From NCBI RefSeq assembly GCF_000807775.2, contig NZ_CP047385.1:434001-498000 (forward strand): a stretch of 64,000 nt of DNA, written 5' to 3'. A program made the translations under genes and the position numbers. Positions 15,843 through 26,716 of this stretch are shown here, piece by piece. The notes beneath the pieces are model-generated. The model saw only the letters and a program-made list of their open reading frames with translations, was not told the DNA's origin and did no database searches. Origin of the DNA: Pandoraea fibrosis. GTDB lineage: Bacteria > Pseudomonadota > Gammaproteobacteria > Burkholderiales > Burkholderiaceae. Position 1 is the first letter of the stretch; every line of letters starts with the position of its first letter.

Positions 15843-16061
15843 ATTGCCTCCGGAAAATGATCGATTGGGGCGGCGCTTGCGCATCGCACCTCCGCTTGTG
15901 ACGGAAGGCCTATGCACTCGCGCCATTGTCGTTGCTATCCAACTTCGCCGTGACGGCGGATCGTCTTCTGCGATCTCGTGACCGTCGCGGCGTTTAACCT
16001 GTCAACACATCCTTCAACGCCAGCCGTGCGCCGCAACGCTCAGCCGAATGATCGAGCGCGC

Positions 16062-17117
16062 TCAGTGCGTGGCGCAGGCCGTAAGACCGTCGCACTCGCC
16101 GGCGTTCTCGGCGCCGAGCTTCTCCTCGGTCGACGTGCGCATGCCGAGGCGTGCCAGCAGCGCACGGTCGTGCTCGGCCTGCGGATTCTGCGTCACGAGC
16201 AGCTTCTCGCCGTAGAACATCGAGTTGGCGCCGGCGAGGAAGCACAGCGACTGCAACGCGTCGTCCATCATTTCGCGCCCGGCCGACAGACGCACCATGG
16301 CGCGCGGCATCGTGATGCGGGCTACGGCGATCATGCGCACGAAATCGAACGGATCGACGTTCTCGTTATTTTCGAGCGGCGTGCCCTCGACCTTCATCAG
16401 GTTGTTGATGGGCACCGACTCGGGATACGGCGACATGTTGGCCAGTTGCGCGATCAGACCGGCGCGCTCGCGGCGCGTCTCACCCAGACCCACGATGCCG
16501 CCGCAGCACACCTTCAGTCCGGCGTCGCGCACGCGGGCGAGCGTGTCCAGACGATCCTGATACGTGCGCGTGGTGATGATCTGACCGTAGAACTCGGGCG
16601 ACGTATCGAGGTTGTGGTTGTAGTAATCGAGACCGGCTTCGCGCAACTGTTCGGCCTGACCGTCGCGCAGCATGCCGAGCGTCACGCATGTCTCCAGACC
16701 CAAGGCCTTTACGCTGCGCACCATCTCGCCCACGGCGTCGACCTGATGTGGCTTCGGGCTGCGCCACGCCGCGCCCATGCAGAAGCGGGTGGCGCCGGCA
16801 TCCTTGGCACGCTGCGCGGCGGCAACCACCTCTTCGACCGGCATGAGCTTCTCGGCTTCCACGCCCGTGTCGTAGCGTGCCGACTGCGGGCAATACGCGC
16901 AGTCTTCCGGGCAACCGCCCGTCTTGATCGAGAGCAGCGTCGAGAGCTGCACGGCATTGGCGTCGAAATGCTCGCGGTGCACCTGTTGCGCGCGGAAGAT
17001 CAGATCGTTGAACGGCAGCGCGAAGAGGGCCTCGATCTCGGGAACGGTCCAGGGCTTGTCGTTGCGGCGCAGTGCTTCGTCGTGTCCGTGAGCGGCGGTG
17101 TGGGCGTGAACTTGCAT
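16062..17117 (-). CDS. bioB: Biotin synthase
   Basis: A 351-residue radical-SAM biotin synthase that inserts sulfur into dethiobiotin. The radical-SAM cysteines are Cys69, Cys73 and Cys76 in [13 protein letters not shown]. The second-cluster region includes Tyr-Asn-His-Asn-Leu-Asp-Thr and [10 protein letters not shown]. It is full length, with a His-rich N-terminus. It is the last gene of the bioA-bioF-bioD-bioB series, 62 bp after bioD, and is followed 219 bp later by liuD, whose product needs biotin. Confidence 0.97.
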   Translation of the reverse strand: MQVHAHTAAHGHDEALRRNDKPWTVPEIEALFALPFNDLIFRAQQVHREHFDANAVQLSTLLSIKTGGCPEDCAYCPQSARYDTGVEAEKLMPVEEVVAAAQRAKDAGATRFCMGAAWRSPKPHQVDAVGEMVRSVKALGLETCVTLGMLRDGQAEQLREAGLDYYNHNLDTSPEFYGQIITTRTYQDRLDTLARVRDAGLKVCCGGIVGLGETRRERAGLIAQLANMSPYPESVPINNLMKVEGTPLENNENVDPFDFVRMIAVARITMPRAMVRLSAGREMMDDALQSLCFLAGANSMFYGEKLLVTQNPQAEHDRALLARLGMRTSTEEKLGAENAGECDGLTACATH

Positions 17118-17179
17118 GCTGAGATTTCCTTGAATTCTTTATGTGAGTGAATGTCGCGCGATGGGGGAGCGTCGCGCGT

Positions 17180-17983
17180 TCAGGGTGCCGTGTGCGGGCG
17201 CGTCTTGAGCGACGCCTCTACCGCATTCGGCTGCGGGGTATCGACCAGCGGGGCAATGTCGAGATAGCCGGATGCCGTTGCCGCGTCGGGATGCGGCAGA
17301 TGCGGCACGCGTCCGAGCAGCGGAGCGGCCAGCCGTGTGGCAATCGCCTCGATATTGGCGTCGACATGACGCATGTCCGGATCGACGTGATTGGCGACCC
17401 AGCCCGCGAGTGTGAGTCCGCGCGAGGTAATGGCTTCGGCCGTGAGCAGCGCGTGGCTGATGCAGCCCAGCCGCAGACCGACCACGAGGATCACCGGCAG
17501 ACCGAGTTGACGGGCGAGATCGGCGGTGTCCGGCGCGCTGGCGTCGGGGCCGAGCGGCACGCGAAACCCGCCCACGCCTTCGACGATTACGAGGTCGGCC
17601 CGCGCGGCAACGCGTGCATAGCCCGCGCGGATCACGCCGCAATCGAGGGCGACGCCTTCAGCCGCAGCCGCGATATGCGGTGCGGTGGCGTCCTTGAGCA
17701 CGTAAGGGCAATACCAGTCGTCCGGCAGCTTCAGATTGCTGGCCTGATGCAATTGCTCGACATCTTCGTTGACGAAGCGTCCGTTGAGTTCGGACGCCCC
17801 TGCCGCCACCGACTTGAGGCCGGCGCACACCAGCCCGCGTCGCGCTGCGGCGTGCAGCAGAGCCGACGAGACGAGCGTCTTGCCGATCTCGGTGTCGGTG
17901 CCGGTCACGAAGAACGCATGGCGGGCAGGCGTCGGCCGCGCGGCCGGGGCATTCGTTGCTGCGATAAGGTGCTGATCAGCCAT
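17180..17983 (-). CDS. bioD: Dethiobiotin synthetase
   Basis: A 267-residue ATP-dependent carboxylase-ligase forming dethiobiotin from diaminopelargonate. The P-loop Gly-Thr-Asp-Thr-Glu-Ile-Gly-Lys-Thr lies at residues 28-36, followed by the switch segment Gly-Leu-Lys-Ser-Val-Ala and the Glu-Gly-Val-Gly-Gly-Phe motif. A 20-residue leader precedes the P-loop strand. The start at 17983 overlaps the bioF stop region by eight bases, indicating translational coupling. Confidence 0.95.
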   Translation of the reverse strand: MADQHLIAATNAPAARPTPARHAFFVTGTDTEIGKTLVSSALLHAAARRGLVCAGLKSVAAGASELNGRFVNEDVEQLHQASNLKLPDDWYCPYVLKDATAPHIAAAAEGVALDCGVIRAGYARVAARADLVIVEGVGGFRVPLGPDASAPDTADLARQLGLPVILVVGLRLGCISHALLTAEAITSRGLTLAGWVANHVDPDMRHVDANIEAIATRLAAPLLGRVPHLPHPDAATASGYLDIAPLVDTPQPNAVEASLKTRPHTAP

Positions 17984-19184
17984 GCGCGTGCTCCCTCCAG
18001 TCCCGATCGAGTTGGTTGATGGCGGCGGCCAGGCGCGCAACGTCGCTCTGTGTATGCGCGGCGCTTAGCGTGACGCGCAGACGCGAGGTGCCCGGGGCCA
18101 CGGTCGGCGGACGAATGGCCGGCACCCACAAGCCGGCTTGTGCGAGGCCTGCCTGCGCGTGCAGCGCCGCCGCGTTTTCGCCGAGAATGATCGGTTGCAC
18201 CGCGCTCGGCGAGGCCATGTGTTGCCAATGCCGCAGCGTGAGCGAATCGCGCAGTTGGGCAATGCGGGCCTGCAACGCGGCGCGGCGCTCGCGTCCTTCG
18301 TCGCCCGAAATCAGGGCAACGCTCGTGAGCAGCGCGTGCGCCTGCGAGGGCGCGGCCGCGGTCGTAAAGATGTACGGCCGTGCGCGATTGATGAGCCAGT
18401 CGATCACGCGGTGGTTCGCCGCGACGAAAGCACCGCCAACGCCCGCCGCTTTGCCGAGCGTGCCAATGATGACGAGGTTGGGCGAGCGCAAAGCAAAATG
18501 CTCGAACACGCCACGTCCGTTTTCGCCGACGACGCCGAAGCCATGCGCGTCGTCCACCACCAGCCACGCGTTGTACCGTTCGGCCAGCGCGAGCAATGAC
18601 GGCAGCGGCGCGATGTCGCCATCCATCGAGAACACCCCGTCGGTGACGATCAGTTTCGTTTCGGCCGTGCTGGTGGCGAGCATGGCCGCGAGGGCGTCGA
18701 CGTCACCGTGCGGGTAGACATGCGTGCGGGCACGCGACAGACGCGCGCCATCGATCAGCGAGGCGTGATTGAGCGCCTCAGAGAAGATGTCGGCGTCTTT
18801 GCCGGCGAGTGCGGAGATCGTCGCCAGATTGGCCATGTAGCCGGTGCAGAAGTACAGTGCGCGACCGTCGACCAGATGCGGCGACATGAACGCGGTGAGC
18901 GCGTCTTCAAGCTCGGCGTGGGCCTGCGAATGTCCGCTGATGAGGTGCGACGCGCCACTGCCTGCGCCGTAACGGCGGGCACCTTCGATGAGCGCTTCGA
19001 CGACCTTGGGGTGGGCGGCCAGACCGAGATAGTCGTTACTGGCGAACGCGAGCACGTCGTGGCCGTCGGCACGCACATGTGGCCGGCAGGGCGTGGACAC
19101 CACGCGATGCCGACGGCGCAGATGGGCGCGGTCGATCTCCGCGAGTCCGGCGTCGAGGCGGGCGAGCAGGGGATGGGTCGTCAT
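17976..19184 (-). CDS. bioF: 8-amino-7-oxononanoate synthase
   Basis: A 402-residue PLP enzyme condensing pimeloyl-thioester with alanine. Visible motifs: Phe-Ala-Ser-Asn-Asp-Tyr-Leu-Gly-Leu near residue 47, [10 protein letters not shown], the His/Asp pair in Val-Asp-Asp-Ala-His-Gly-Phe-Gly, and the PLP lysine Lys245 in Ile-Gly-Thr-Leu-Gly-Lys-Ala. The open frame continues upstream to 19862 inside bioA, but the Met at 19184 begins the family sequence and overlaps the bioA stop by four bases (ATGA). It also overlaps bioD by eight bases. Confidence 0.96.
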   Translation of the reverse strand: MTTHPLLARLDAGLAEIDRAHLRRRHRVVSTPCRPHVRADGHDVLAFASNDYLGLAAHPKVVEALIEGARRYGAGSGASHLISGHSQAHAELEDALTAFMSPHLVDGRALYFCTGYMANLATISALAGKDADIFSEALNHASLIDGARLSRARTHVYPHGDVDALAAMLATSTAETKLIVTDGVFSMDGDIAPLPSLLALAERYNAWLVVDDAHGFGVVGENGRGVFEHFALRSPNLVIIGTLGKAAGVGGAFVAANHRVIDWLINRARPYIFTTAAAPSQAHALLTSVALISGDEGRERRAALQARIAQLRDSLTLRHWQHMASPSAVQPIILGENAAALHAQAGLAQAGLWVPAIRPPTVAPGTSRLRVTLSAAHTQSDVARLAAAINQLDRDWREHAHG

Positions 19185-20557
19185 GCCGTCACCTCCCTGC
19201 CGTGCGTCATCGTCGCATCGAAGGCGGCGAGCGTTTGCTGCGCGAGCCAGTCGATGGTGCCGTCGTCCAGCACGTAAGGCGGCATCAGATAGACCGTGGC
19301 GCCGATCGGGCGCAACAGCACACCGCGTGCGCGGGCTTCGGTGTAGAAGCGCCTGGCGAAGGCACTGGCGGCGCCGGGGGCGTCCGGCACTACGGCGTCG
19401 AAGGCCCAGATCATGCCGCGCTGGCGGAAGTGCCGGACGCGCGGGTCGTCGGCCAATGGCGCGAGCGCCTGCGTGAGGTGCGCCGCACGAACGGCGTTGC
19501 GTGCGAGCACGTCGTCGTCGGCAAAGATGTCGAGCGTGGCGAGAGCGGCGCGGCACGCCAGCGGATTGCCGGTGTACGAGTGCGAATGCAGGAAGCCGCG
19601 CGTGGTGTCGTCGTCGTAGAAGGCGTTGTAGATCGCATCGCGCGAGAGCACCAGCGAGAGGGGCAGATAGCCGCCGCTGATGCCCTTGGACAGTGTGAGC
19701 AGATCGGGCCAGATGCCCGCTTGCTCGCTCGCGAAGAACGTGCCGGTGCGTCCGCACCCGACGGCGATTTCGTCGGCGATCAGGTGCGCACCGTGTTGGT
19801 CGCACAACGCCCGCACGAGACGCAGGTATTCGGGATCGTGCATGGCCATTCCGGCCGCGCATTGCACGAGCGGCTCGACGATGACGGCGGCGACTCGGCC
19901 CTCGCGTTCGACGAGCAATGTCTCCAGTTCGGCCGCAGCGCGCCGGGCCACGTCGACCGGGGTTTCGCCATCCCGCGCCAGCCGGGCATCGGGCGACGCC
20001 ACCACATGGGCATGACGCAGCAGCGGGTCGTAGGCGTCGCGGAACAGCGCTACGTCGGTGACGGCAAGCGCACCGAGGGTCTCACCGTGATAGCCGTTGC
20101 GCACGCACACGAACTCGCGTTTGTCGCTGTGGCCCTGATTGCGCCACGCGTGAAAGCTCATCTTGAGCGCGATCTCGACGGCCGACGCGCCGTCGGACGC
20201 GAAGAAGGCATGGCCCAGCACGCCGCCGGTCAAAGCCGACAGACGTTCGGCCAACGCCACGACCGGCTCGTGCGTGAAGCCCGCGAGCATCGCGTGTTCG
20301 AGGCGGCCGAGTTGATCGATGAGCGCCGCGTTGATTCGCGGATTCGCATGGCCGAAGAGGTTGACCCACCACGAACTGATGGCGTCGAGATAACGCTCGC
20401 CGTCGGTGTCGACGAGCCAGGGGCCTTCGCCGTGAGACAGCGCGACGAGGGGCAGCTTTGCCTGTTGCTTCATCTGCGTGCAGGGGTGCCAGACCTGTCG
20501 CAGACTGCGCGCGGCGAGATCGCCGGGGCCGGCGGGAGGGCGCGTGAAGGCGTCCAT
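19181..20557 (-). CDS. bioA: Adenosylmethionine-8-amino-7-oxononanoate aminotransferase
   Basis: A 458-residue class III aminotransferase making diaminopelargonate. The substrate-binding Trp-Trp pair (Ser-Ser-Trp-Trp-Val-Asn) is near residue 63. The PLP segment Ala-Asp-Glu-Ile-Ala-Val-Gly is near 261, and the Schiff-base lysine is Lys291 in Leu-Ser-Lys-Gly-Ile-Ser-Gly-Gly. Two adjacent ATG codons exist at 20560 and 20557; AAGGAG lies three bases from the first and six from the second, so 20557 is preferred. It is the first gene of the biotin operon; its promoter should lie in 20558-20869. Confidence 0.95.
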   Translation of the reverse strand: MDAFTRPPAGPGDLAARSLRQVWHPCTQMKQQAKLPLVALSHGEGPWLVDTDGERYLDAISSWWVNLFGHANPRINAALIDQLGRLEHAMLAGFTHEPVVALAERLSALTGGVLGHAFFASDGASAVEIALKMSFHAWRNQGHSDKREFVCVRNGYHGETLGALAVTDVALFRDAYDPLLRHAHVVASPDARLARDGETPVDVARRAAAELETLLVEREGRVAAVIVEPLVQCAAGMAMHDPEYLRLVRALCDQHGAHLIADEIAVGCGRTGTFFASEQAGIWPDLLTLSKGISGGYLPLSLVLSRDAIYNAFYDDDTTRGFLHSHSYTGNPLACRAALATLDIFADDDVLARNAVRAAHLTQALAPLADDPRVRHFRQRGMIWAFDAVVPDAPGAASAFARRFYTEARARGVLLRPIGATVYLMPPYVLDDGTIDWLAQQTLAAFDATMTHGREVTA

Positions 20558-20869
20558 CATTGACTCCTTGGTTGGCCGTGACGAACGACGTAGGCACAGG
20601 GGCGTGCGTCGCGCGTCCGGCTGGCCGATGGCGGGCGCTGCATTGAGCGTCGCCGCACGGGGCCGGAGGTGGGGGATGGGCGCATGGTAGGCAAAGCGTT
20701 TTGGCAGGGCAATAGGCGGAATTGGCGCAAAAAATCGCTGGTTTATGTGCCGTAGCAAGACGTTATCGATAAATTCGCAAAACCCGTCGATAACGTTGCG
20801 GCATCTCCGCCGTCAGCCCTCCTCAAAAAAATTTGTAACCGATGATGCGTGCTGGGTCTCGTTTCGGGC
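20558..20869. other. 312-bp region between liuC and bioA
   Basis: No gene is seen. It is the probable bioA promoter and contains the palindromic elements at 20760-20796. A TTTGTAACC at about 20832 resembles one half of a BirA operator, but its partner is missing. Confidence 0.5.
20760..20796. promoter_or_regulatory. Palindromic operator candidate upstream of bioA (BioR-like box)
   Basis: Perfect ten-base arms ACGTTATCGA and TCGATAACGT are separated by 17 bases. The left arm forms the self-palindrome TTATCGATAA (20763-20772), which fits the BioR consensus TTATMKATAA known from alphaproteobacterial biotin genes. It lies about 200 bp upstream of bioA. No BioR gene is in the window, so the binding protein is unproven. 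Confidence 0.45.
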
Positions 20870-21661
20870 TCAGGACACCTCGCGCCACGACGGCGAACGC
20901 TTCTCGAGGAATGAGCGCACGCCTTCGCGGCCCTCGTCGGAGGCGCGGATGATCGCGATACGGTCCGCCGTTTCCGCGATGGCCGGCTCATCGATGGCGC
21001 GGCTGGCGAAGTCCTGCACCAGGCGTTTGCACTCCTTCACGGCGTTCGGGCTGTTGTCGACGAGCGCCTTGGCAAGTGCCTGCACGGTGCTGTCGAGGGC
21101 GTCTGCGCTCACGACTTCGTGCACCAGGCCGTGCCGTTGTGCCGTGGAGGCGGTAAAGCGCTCGGCCGTGAGGAAGTAGCGGCGCGAGGCCGACTCGCCA
21201 AGGGCGCGAATGACATACGGGCCGATCGTGGCAGGGATCAGGCCGAGCTTCGCTTCGGACAGGCAGAAGTGCGCGGAATCGACGGCAACGACGATATCGG
21301 CGACGGCGGCGAGCCCCACGCCCCCGGCATACGTGTCGCCCTGCACGCGGGCGATCACCGGCTTCGGGCAGCGGTAGATCGTATTGAGCATGACGGCGAG
21401 CGTCATCGCATCGGCACGGTTTTCGGTGTCCGAGTAACCGGCCATTTTCTTCATCCAGTTCAGGTCGGCGCCGGCGCAGAAGGCAACCCCTTCGGCGGCG
21501 AGCACGACGACGCGCACGTCGTCGTTCGTGGCGAGCGCACGGAAGGCGCCGGTCAATTCTTCGATGACGGTTTCGTTGAAGGCATTGCGCACCTCCGGAC
21601 GATTGAGCGTAATCGTGGCGACGTGGGCTTCGACGCTGAGTTTTAACGTGGCGAGATTCAT
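20870..21661 (-). CDS. liuC: 3-methylglutaconyl-CoA hydratase
   Basis: A 263-residue crotonase-fold enzyme that hydrates 3-methylglutaconyl-CoA to HMG-CoA. The oxyanion-hole segments are Ala-Phe-Cys-Ala-Gly-Ala-Asp-Leu and Gly-Asp-Thr-Tyr-Ala-Gly-Gly-Val-Gly-Leu. The catalytic-region sequence Ser-Glu-Ala-Lys-Leu-Gly-Leu-Ile-Pro-Ala is intact. The start at 21661 matches the family; a 127-codon upstream frame is antisense noise. It follows liuB by 44 bp. Specific assignment relies on its place between liuB and the rest of the liu set. Confidence 0.93.
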   Translation of the reverse strand: MNLATLKLSVEAHVATITLNRPEVRNAFNETVIEELTGAFRALATNDDVRVVVLAAEGVAFCAGADLNWMKKMAGYSDTENRADAMTLAVMLNTIYRCPKPVIARVQGDTYAGGVGLAAVADIVVAVDSAHFCLSEAKLGLIPATIGPYVIRALGESASRRYFLTAERFTASTAQRHGLVHEVVSADALDSTVQALAKALVDNSPNAVKECKRLVQDFASRAIDEPAIAETADRIAIIRASDEGREGVRSFLEKRSPSWREVS

Positions 21662-21705
21662 GACGTGGAATTCCTCGATGGACCGGTGCAGGCGATGACA
21701 GACGA

Positions 21706-23313
21706 TTACATGCGGAACAAGCCGAAGCGTGTTTCCGGAATCGGCGCATTCAATGCTGCCGACAGTCCCAGTCCGAGCACGGTGCGGGTATCGGCCGGGT
21801 CGATCACGCCGTCGTCCCACAGGCGGGCGCTCGCGTAATACGGGTGGCCCTGACGCTCGTACTGATCGCGGATCGGTTGCTTGAAGGCGTCTTCTTCTTC
21901 GGCGCTCCACTGACCGCCCTTGCCTTCGATGCCGTCGCGCTTGACCGTGGCCAGCACCGACGCGGCTTGCTCGCCGCCCATGACCGAGATACGGGCGTTC
22001 GGCCACATCCACAGAAAGCGCGGCGAGTATGCGCGACCGCACATGCCGTAGTTACCCGCGCCGAACGAACCGCCGATGATGACGGTGAACTTCGGCACAT
22101 TCGCCGTCGCCACCGCCGTGACCATCTTCGCGCCGTGCTTGGCAATGCCTTCGTTCTCGTACTTGCGCCCGACCATGAAGCCGGTGATGTTCTGCAGGAA
22201 GATCAGCGGGATCTTGCGCTGGCAGCACAGCTCGATGAAGTGCGCCCCCTTTTGGGCCGACTCGGAGAACAGAATGCCGTTGTTCGCCACGATGCCGACC
22301 GGATAGCCCCACAGATGCGCGAAGCCGCAGACGAGCGTGGTGCCGTAACGTGCCTTGAATTCGTCGAACTCGGAGCCGTCGACCAGACGCGCGATCACTT
22401 CGCGCACGTCGAACGGCTTCTTCGTATCGGACGGAATCACGCCGTACAGTTCACGGGCGTCGAACTTCGGCTCGACAGGCGGCCTGATCGCCACAGTGGC
22501 CGGCTTCTGACGATTGAGATTGGCGGCGATGCTGCGTGCGATGGAAAGGGCGTGCGCGTCGTTTTGCGCGAAGTGATCCACCACGCCCGACAGGCGCGTA
22601 TGGACGTCGGCCCCGCCGAGGTCTTCGGCGCTCACTTCCTCGCCGGTCGCGGCCTTCACGAGCGGCGGCCCGCCGAGGAAAATCGTGCCCTGTTCCTTGA
22701 CGATGATCGACTCGTCGCTCATCGCAGGCACGTAGGCGCCACCGGCCGTGCACGAGCCCATCACCACGGCGATCTGCGGAATGCCCTGCGCCGACATTTG
22801 CGCCTGGTTGTAGAAGATGCGGCCGAAGTGATCGCGATCGGGAAACACGTCGTCCTGATTCGGCAGGTTGGCGCCGCCGGAGTCGACCAGATAGATGCAC
22901 GGCAGATGATTCTGCTCGGCAATCTCCTGCGCGCGCAGGTGCTTCTTGACCGTCATCGGGTAGTAGGTGCCGCCCTTGACCGTGGCGTCGTTGCAGACGA
23001 TCACGCATTCCTGACCCGACACGCGGCCGATGCCGGTGATGATGCCCGCGCCCGGCGCGTCGTCGTGATACATGCCGAAGGCGGCGAGCTGCGAGAGTTC
23101 GAGAAAGGGCGAGCCCGGATCGAGCAACTGCTGCACACGGTCGCGCGGCAGCAACTTGCCGCGGCCAACGTGCTTCTTGCGTGCGGCCTCACCGCCGCCA
23201 CCGGCCAGTTGCGCCACGCGTGCGCGCAGGTCGTCGACCAGGGTCTGCATCGTGGCCGCGTTGCGTGCAAAGTCTTCGCCGCGCGGGTTGAGTTTGCTTT
23301 CGAGAATCGGCAT
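21706..23313 (-). CDS. liuB: 3-methylcrotonyl-CoA carboxylase, carboxyltransferase beta subunit
   Basis: A 535-residue carboxyltransferase with both halves of the fold. The acyl-CoA half has Asp-Ser-Gly-Gly-Ala-Asn-Leu-Pro and [12 protein letters not shown]. The carboxybiotin half has Asn-Ile-Thr-Gly-Phe-Met-Val-Gly and [11 protein letters not shown]. It pairs with LiuD (13821-15842). The start at 23313 gives the usual Met-Pro-Ile-Leu-Glu-Ser-Lys-Leu-Asn. It is 82 bp after the YchJ gene and 44 bp before liuC. Confidence 0.95.
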   Translation of the reverse strand: MPILESKLNPRGEDFARNAATMQTLVDDLRARVAQLAGGGGEAARKKHVGRGKLLPRDRVQQLLDPGSPFLELSQLAAFGMYHDDAPGAGIITGIGRVSGQECVIVCNDATVKGGTYYPMTVKKHLRAQEIAEQNHLPCIYLVDSGGANLPNQDDVFPDRDHFGRIFYNQAQMSAQGIPQIAVVMGSCTAGGAYVPAMSDESIIVKEQGTIFLGGPPLVKAATGEEVSAEDLGGADVHTRLSGVVDHFAQNDAHALSIARSIAANLNRQKPATVAIRPPVEPKFDARELYGVIPSDTKKPFDVREVIARLVDGSEFDEFKARYGTTLVCGFAHLWGYPVGIVANNGILFSESAQKGAHFIELCCQRKIPLIFLQNITGFMVGRKYENEGIAKHGAKMVTAVATANVPKFTVIIGGSFGAGNYGMCGRAYSPRFLWMWPNARISVMGGEQAASVLATVKRDGIEGKGGQWSAEEEDAFKQPIRDQYERQGHPYYASARLWDDGVIDPADTRTVLGLGLSAALNAPIPETRFGLFRM

Positions 23314-23395
23314 GTGACGAAATCCGGTGGAGAGTGAGTTGTCGTTGAATTCGTTGTCGGTACGTGCGTGAGCGTGACATGGCGCTCTTGCGATC

Positions 23396-23818
23396 TCAGT
23401 CGAACAGATCGCCGTCGATATATCGCCAGCGACCGTCGTCGGTGCGCTCGAAGCGACTGCGCTCGTGCAGGCGGTGGGCGCGTCCGCCGATTTTGTAGCG
23501 GGCGACGAATTCGACTTCGGCGTGATGATCGTCGCGTTGCAGATGGGCCTTGATCTGTAGACCGAGCCACTGCGGCGCATCGTCGAAGTCGAGCGTGGCG
23601 GGACGCGTGCGCACCGCCCACGTATCGAGCAGGTACGGCGCGTCGTGACGCACGAACGCCGTGTAGCGCGAGCGCATCAGCGCTTCGGCCGTGGGAGGGA
23701 TGTCGCCGCGCATCAGATAGCGAGCGCAGCAGTCGTCGAACGCGAGCCCGCCGCAGGGGCAGGGTTCGCGCTCGAGGTCCTGTGTCGTGGTGCTGCGCGA
23801 CGGTTGGGGTCTTGCCAT
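23396..23818 (-). CDS. YchJ-family SEC-C motif protein
   Basis: A 140-residue YchJ-type protein. The N-terminal zinc-binding SEC-C-like motif is Cys-Pro-Cys-Gly-Gly, then Asp-Asp-Cys-Cys (residues 20-31). The body is an NTF2-like fold with the family segment [10 protein letters not shown]. Its function is not established. It begins 19 bp after the DsbA-family isomerase gene and precedes liuB by 82 bp, so it is probably a passenger in the leucine operon. Confidence 0.88.
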   Translation of the reverse strand: MARPQPSRSTTTQDLEREPCPCGGLAFDDCCARYLMRGDIPPTAEALMRSRYTAFVRHDAPYLLDTWAVRTRPATLDFDDAPQWLGLQIKAHLQRDDHHAEVEFVARYKIGGRAHRLHERSRFERTDDGRWRYIDGDLFD

Positions 23819-23837
23819 CGTGTGTCTTGCCTTGTTG

Positions 23838-24443
23838 TCAGATCTTGCCTTGCTTCAGGCAGGCCTCGACCTGCGAGAAGCGGTCGAAGCCCCAGAACGG
23901 TTCGCCATCCACGATCACGAACGGCGAGCCGAAGACACCGCGCGCGATGGCCAGATCGATCTCCGCCTTGAGGTGGTCCTTGGCGGCGGGGGAGTGCATG
24001 CCGGCGTCGAGCGCCGCACCGTCGATGCCCAGGGCCTCGCCCAGACGTACCAGTTCCGCCGGGTCGCCGATGTTCACATCGTCGACGTACAGCGCCTGAA
24101 AGACCGATTTCGCGAACTCTGCGGACAGGTCGCCACCGCGATGATCCTGCACCCACAGCACGGCGCGTTCGGCGGCTTGCGTCGGGATCGGGAAATGCGT
24201 CGGTCGCTTGTACGCGATGCCGTGAAAGCGCGCGGTGCGCTCCACGTCGTGTCGCAAATACTCGGTCTTGATCGGATGTTGCACCGGTGCGCCCGTGCCG
24301 TTCACCTTGTAGACGATGTCGAGCAAGATCGGATGCCACGCGACACCGCGTCCGGCTTTCGCGGCGATGTCGTCGATGCGGGTGCTCGCAAAATACCCAT
24401 ACGGGGATGCGAAGTCGAAATAAAAGTCGATGGCGGCCGTCAT
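23838..24443 (-). CDS. 2-hydroxychromene-2-carboxylate isomerase-like (kappa-GST/DsbA-fold) protein
   Basis: A 201-residue thioredoxin-fold protein. The N-terminal Phe-Tyr-Phe-Asp-Phe-Ala-Ser-Pro-Tyr-Gly-Tyr carries the glutathione-activating serine of the kappa-GST/HCCA isomerase family in place of a CxxC motif. A cis-Pro-type segment Phe-Gly-Ser-Pro-Phe-Val-Ile-Val-Asp-Gly-Glu is near the C-terminus. It likely uses glutathione in an isomerisation, but no aromatic pathway genes are nearby. The start at 24443 has GGAG five bases upstream. Confidence 0.85.
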   Translation of the reverse strand: MTAAIDFYFDFASPYGYFASTRIDDIAAKAGRGVAWHPILLDIVYKVNGTGAPVQHPIKTEYLRHDVERTARFHGIAYKRPTHFPIPTQAAERAVLWVQDHRGGDLSAEFAKSVFQALYVDDVNIGDPAELVRLGEALGIDGAALDAGMHSPAAKDHLKAEIDLAIARGVFGSPFVIVDGEPFWGFDRFSQVEACLKQGKI

Positions 24444-24648
24444 GTTGGCTCCGTTTCCGAGTGACGTGTCTGGCCCGCGAATCAAAAGATACGGCGGTAT
24501 GGCGACAGCTTGTTATTCCGTCTGACGCCGGGCAATGCTTGCCCGGTCGCTACGTTGTCTCTTCCCGTGCTCCGTTCCCGCGTGGATGACTCACGCCTGT
24601 AACTTCATCCGGCAAACCCGATCCGGCAAATGGCCGCCCGCCCGGTGA

Positions 24649-25326
24649 TTACCACGTGAGCGCGTTGCCGTCGTAATTGAAGAACCCGCCGTTGTGCGTG
24701 GCGCGCTCGCCCGGCGCGCGGGCAAACACACGGCGCATTCCGGCCACGCTCGTCTGCACGTCGATGTCGGCGTTCTCGCCGCCCATGTCGGTGCGCACCC
24801 AACCCGGATGCATCGCGACGCACGTGGCGCGCTGTGCTTCCAGCGAGACGGCCTTGACCACCGAATTCACCGCCGCCTTGCTCGCGCGGTACAGCCAGCT
24901 TCCGTTCGAGTCCATCAGCGCGACACTGCCCATGCGGCTCGACAGAAAGCCGAACGTGCCGCCTGCGGCTTCGACGAACGGCAACACGAGCGGCGCGGTT
25001 TGCATGGCGCCGAGCACGTTGGTGTGGAACACGCGGTCGAACGCTTCCTTCGTGATCGGGGCGAGGCCGATCGTGCGATCCGAATTCACGCCCGCGTTGT
25101 AGACGGCGACATCCAGTTCCACGCCGTCGAGCTGCCACGACAGGCCGGAGAGCGATTCGACGCGCGTGACGTCGAGCTTGAACGGCTCTGCGCCGAGTTC
25201 GCGCAGGGCCGACAGGCCGTTGTCGTCGCGCGCGGTGGCGATCACACGCCAGCCGTCGTCGCGATACTGCCGTGCGAATTCCATGCCGATGCCGCGCGAG
25301 GCGCCGATGATGAGCGCAGTTTTCAT
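24649..25326 (-). CDS. Short-chain dehydrogenase/reductase
   Basis: A 225-residue SDR. The cofactor motif is Gly-Ala-Ser-Arg-Gly-Ile-Gly (residues 8-14), with Thr-Ala-Arg after the second strand suggesting NADP(H). Other motifs: Asn-Ala-Gly-Val, and Tyr-Arg-Ala-Ser-Lys as the YxxxK pair, preceded by Ser-Ser-Arg-Met-Gly-Ser. The start is 25326; the longer frame is not conserved. It follows the thiolase by 47 bp, which would suit a beta-ketoacyl or acetoacetyl substrate, but this is only context. Confidence 0.87.
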   Translation of the reverse strand: MKTALIIGASRGIGMEFARQYRDDGWRVIATARDDNGLSALRELGAEPFKLDVTRVESLSGLSWQLDGVELDVAVYNAGVNSDRTIGLAPITKEAFDRVFHTNVLGAMQTAPLVLPFVEAAGGTFGFLSSRMGSVALMDSNGSWLYRASKAAVNSVVKAVSLEAQRATCVAMHPGWVRTDMGGENADIDVQTSVAGMRRVFARAPGERATHNGGFFNYDGNALTW

Positions 25327-25373
25327 GACGGTTTTGTCCTGTCGGCCAGCGCCGAGGTCAGAGGAACAGAGGG

Positions 25374-26558
25374 TCAGACGAGTTCGATGGCCATGGCCGT
25401 GGCTTCGCCGCCGCCGATACACAGGCTGGCGACGCCACGCTTGCCGCCGGTCTTGCGCAGGGCGCCGATCAGCGTGACCAGAATACGCGCACCGGAGGCC
25501 CCGATCGGGTGGCCAAGCGCGCACGCACCGCCGTGAATGTTGACCTTCGCATGCGGCAGATCGAACTCGTGCATCGCGGCCATCGCGACGACGGCGAAGG
25601 CTTCGTTGATTTCAAAGAGATCGACGTCCTTCGTCGACCAGCCGGTTTTCTCGAACAGCTTGCGCATGGCGCCGACCGGGGCGGTCGTGAACAGGCCCGG
25701 CTGCTGAGCGAAGGTGCTGTGGCCGGCGATGCGGGCGAGCGGCGTGAGGCCGAGGCGTTTGGCCGTGGATTCGCGCATGAGGACGAGCGCGGCGGCGCCG
25801 TCCGAAATCGACGACGAGTTGGCGGCCGTCACCGTGCCGTCTTTGCGGAAGGCTGCCTTGAGGGTCGGAATCTTCTCGGGATTGGCCTTGAACGGCTGTT
25901 CGTCCTGATCGACGACGGTGTCGCCCTTGCGCCCGGGTACCGTCACCGGTGTGATTTCCCACGCGAACGAACCGTCTTTCGTGGCGTTCTGCGCGCGCTC
26001 GAGCGAGGCGATGGCGAAGGCGTCCTGCGCTTCGCGGGTGAAGGCGTAACGGTCGGCGCATTCTTCGGCAAAGGTGCCCATCAGGCGGCCCTTGTCGTAG
26101 GCGTCTTCCAGACCGTCGAAGAACATGTGGTCGATGACCTGACCGTGCCCCATGCGCATGCCGGCGCGCGCCTTGGGCAGCAGATAGGGGGCGTTGCTCA
26201 TGCTTTCCATGCCACCGGCGACGATTACGTCGGCACTGCCGGCGGCGAGCATGTCGTGTGCGAACATCGCGGCACGCATGCCGGACCCGCACATCTTGTT
26301 GACGGTGGTGGCGCCGGCGGCGAGCGGCAGTCCGGCGCCGAGCGAGGCCTGACGCGCCGGCGCCTGGCCCTGGCCGGCCGGCAGCACGCAGCCCATCACC
26401 ACTTCATCGACCTGCTCCGGCTTGAGGCCGGCGCGCTCGACGGCGGCACGAATGGCGGCCGCTCCCAGTTGCGGTGCGGCGACATCGCCGAATACCCCTT
26501 GCAGGCCGCCCATCGGCGTGCGGGCAGCGGAAACGATAACGATCGGGTCTTGTTGCAT
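25374..26558 (-). CDS. Acetyl-CoA C-acetyltransferase (thiolase)
   Basis: A 394-residue thiolase. The acyl-accepting Cys90 is in Asn-Lys-Met-Cys-Gly-Ser-Gly-Met. The catalytic His350 is in Gly-His-Pro-Ile-Gly-Ala-Ser-Gly, and Cys380 in Cys-Ile-Gly-Gly-Gly-Glu. The length is that of biosynthetic/degradative acetoacetyl-CoA thiolases. Within the leucine cluster it would cleave acetoacetyl-CoA after acetoacetate activation, although no CoA-transferase gene is present here. It is 158 bp downstream of the carbonic anhydrase gene. Confidence 0.93.
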   Translation of the reverse strand: MQQDPIVIVSAARTPMGGLQGVFGDVAAPQLGAAAIRAAVERAGLKPEQVDEVVMGCVLPAGQGQAPARQASLGAGLPLAAGATTVNKMCGSGMRAAMFAHDMLAAGSADVIVAGGMESMSNAPYLLPKARAGMRMGHGQVIDHMFFDGLEDAYDKGRLMGTFAEECADRYAFTREAQDAFAIASLERAQNATKDGSFAWEITPVTVPGRKGDTVVDQDEQPFKANPEKIPTLKAAFRKDGTVTAANSSSISDGAAALVLMRESTAKRLGLTPLARIAGHSTFAQQPGLFTTAPVGAMRKLFEKTGWSTKDVDLFEINEAFAVVAMAAMHEFDLPHAKVNIHGGACALGHPIGASGARILVTLIGALRKTGGKRGVASLCIGGGEATAMAIELV

Positions 26559-26716
26559 GGCAGTCTCCTGTAATCGGTGCCGGGGCCGGCGATCCGTTCT
26601 GGCGAACGGGTTCGTCAGCCCCCGAATATCCAATGCTTCAGTCCTTCCATCGTCCACGCGCCCGCGCTGGCCAGCGCTTGCTGGCGCTGGCATAAGGGGT
26701 AAGGTGCGCCCGTCGC

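Noticed and set aside
13920..15860. A 646-codon plus-strand frame
   Set aside because: It lies antisense to liuD, which has all carboxylase and biotinyl motifs. The antisense translation is His/Arg-rich with no domain.
20826..20850. BirA-type biotin operator half-site (TTTGTAACC)
   Set aside because: No matching reverse half (GGTTACAAA) at 14-16 bp; only GGTCTC is present.
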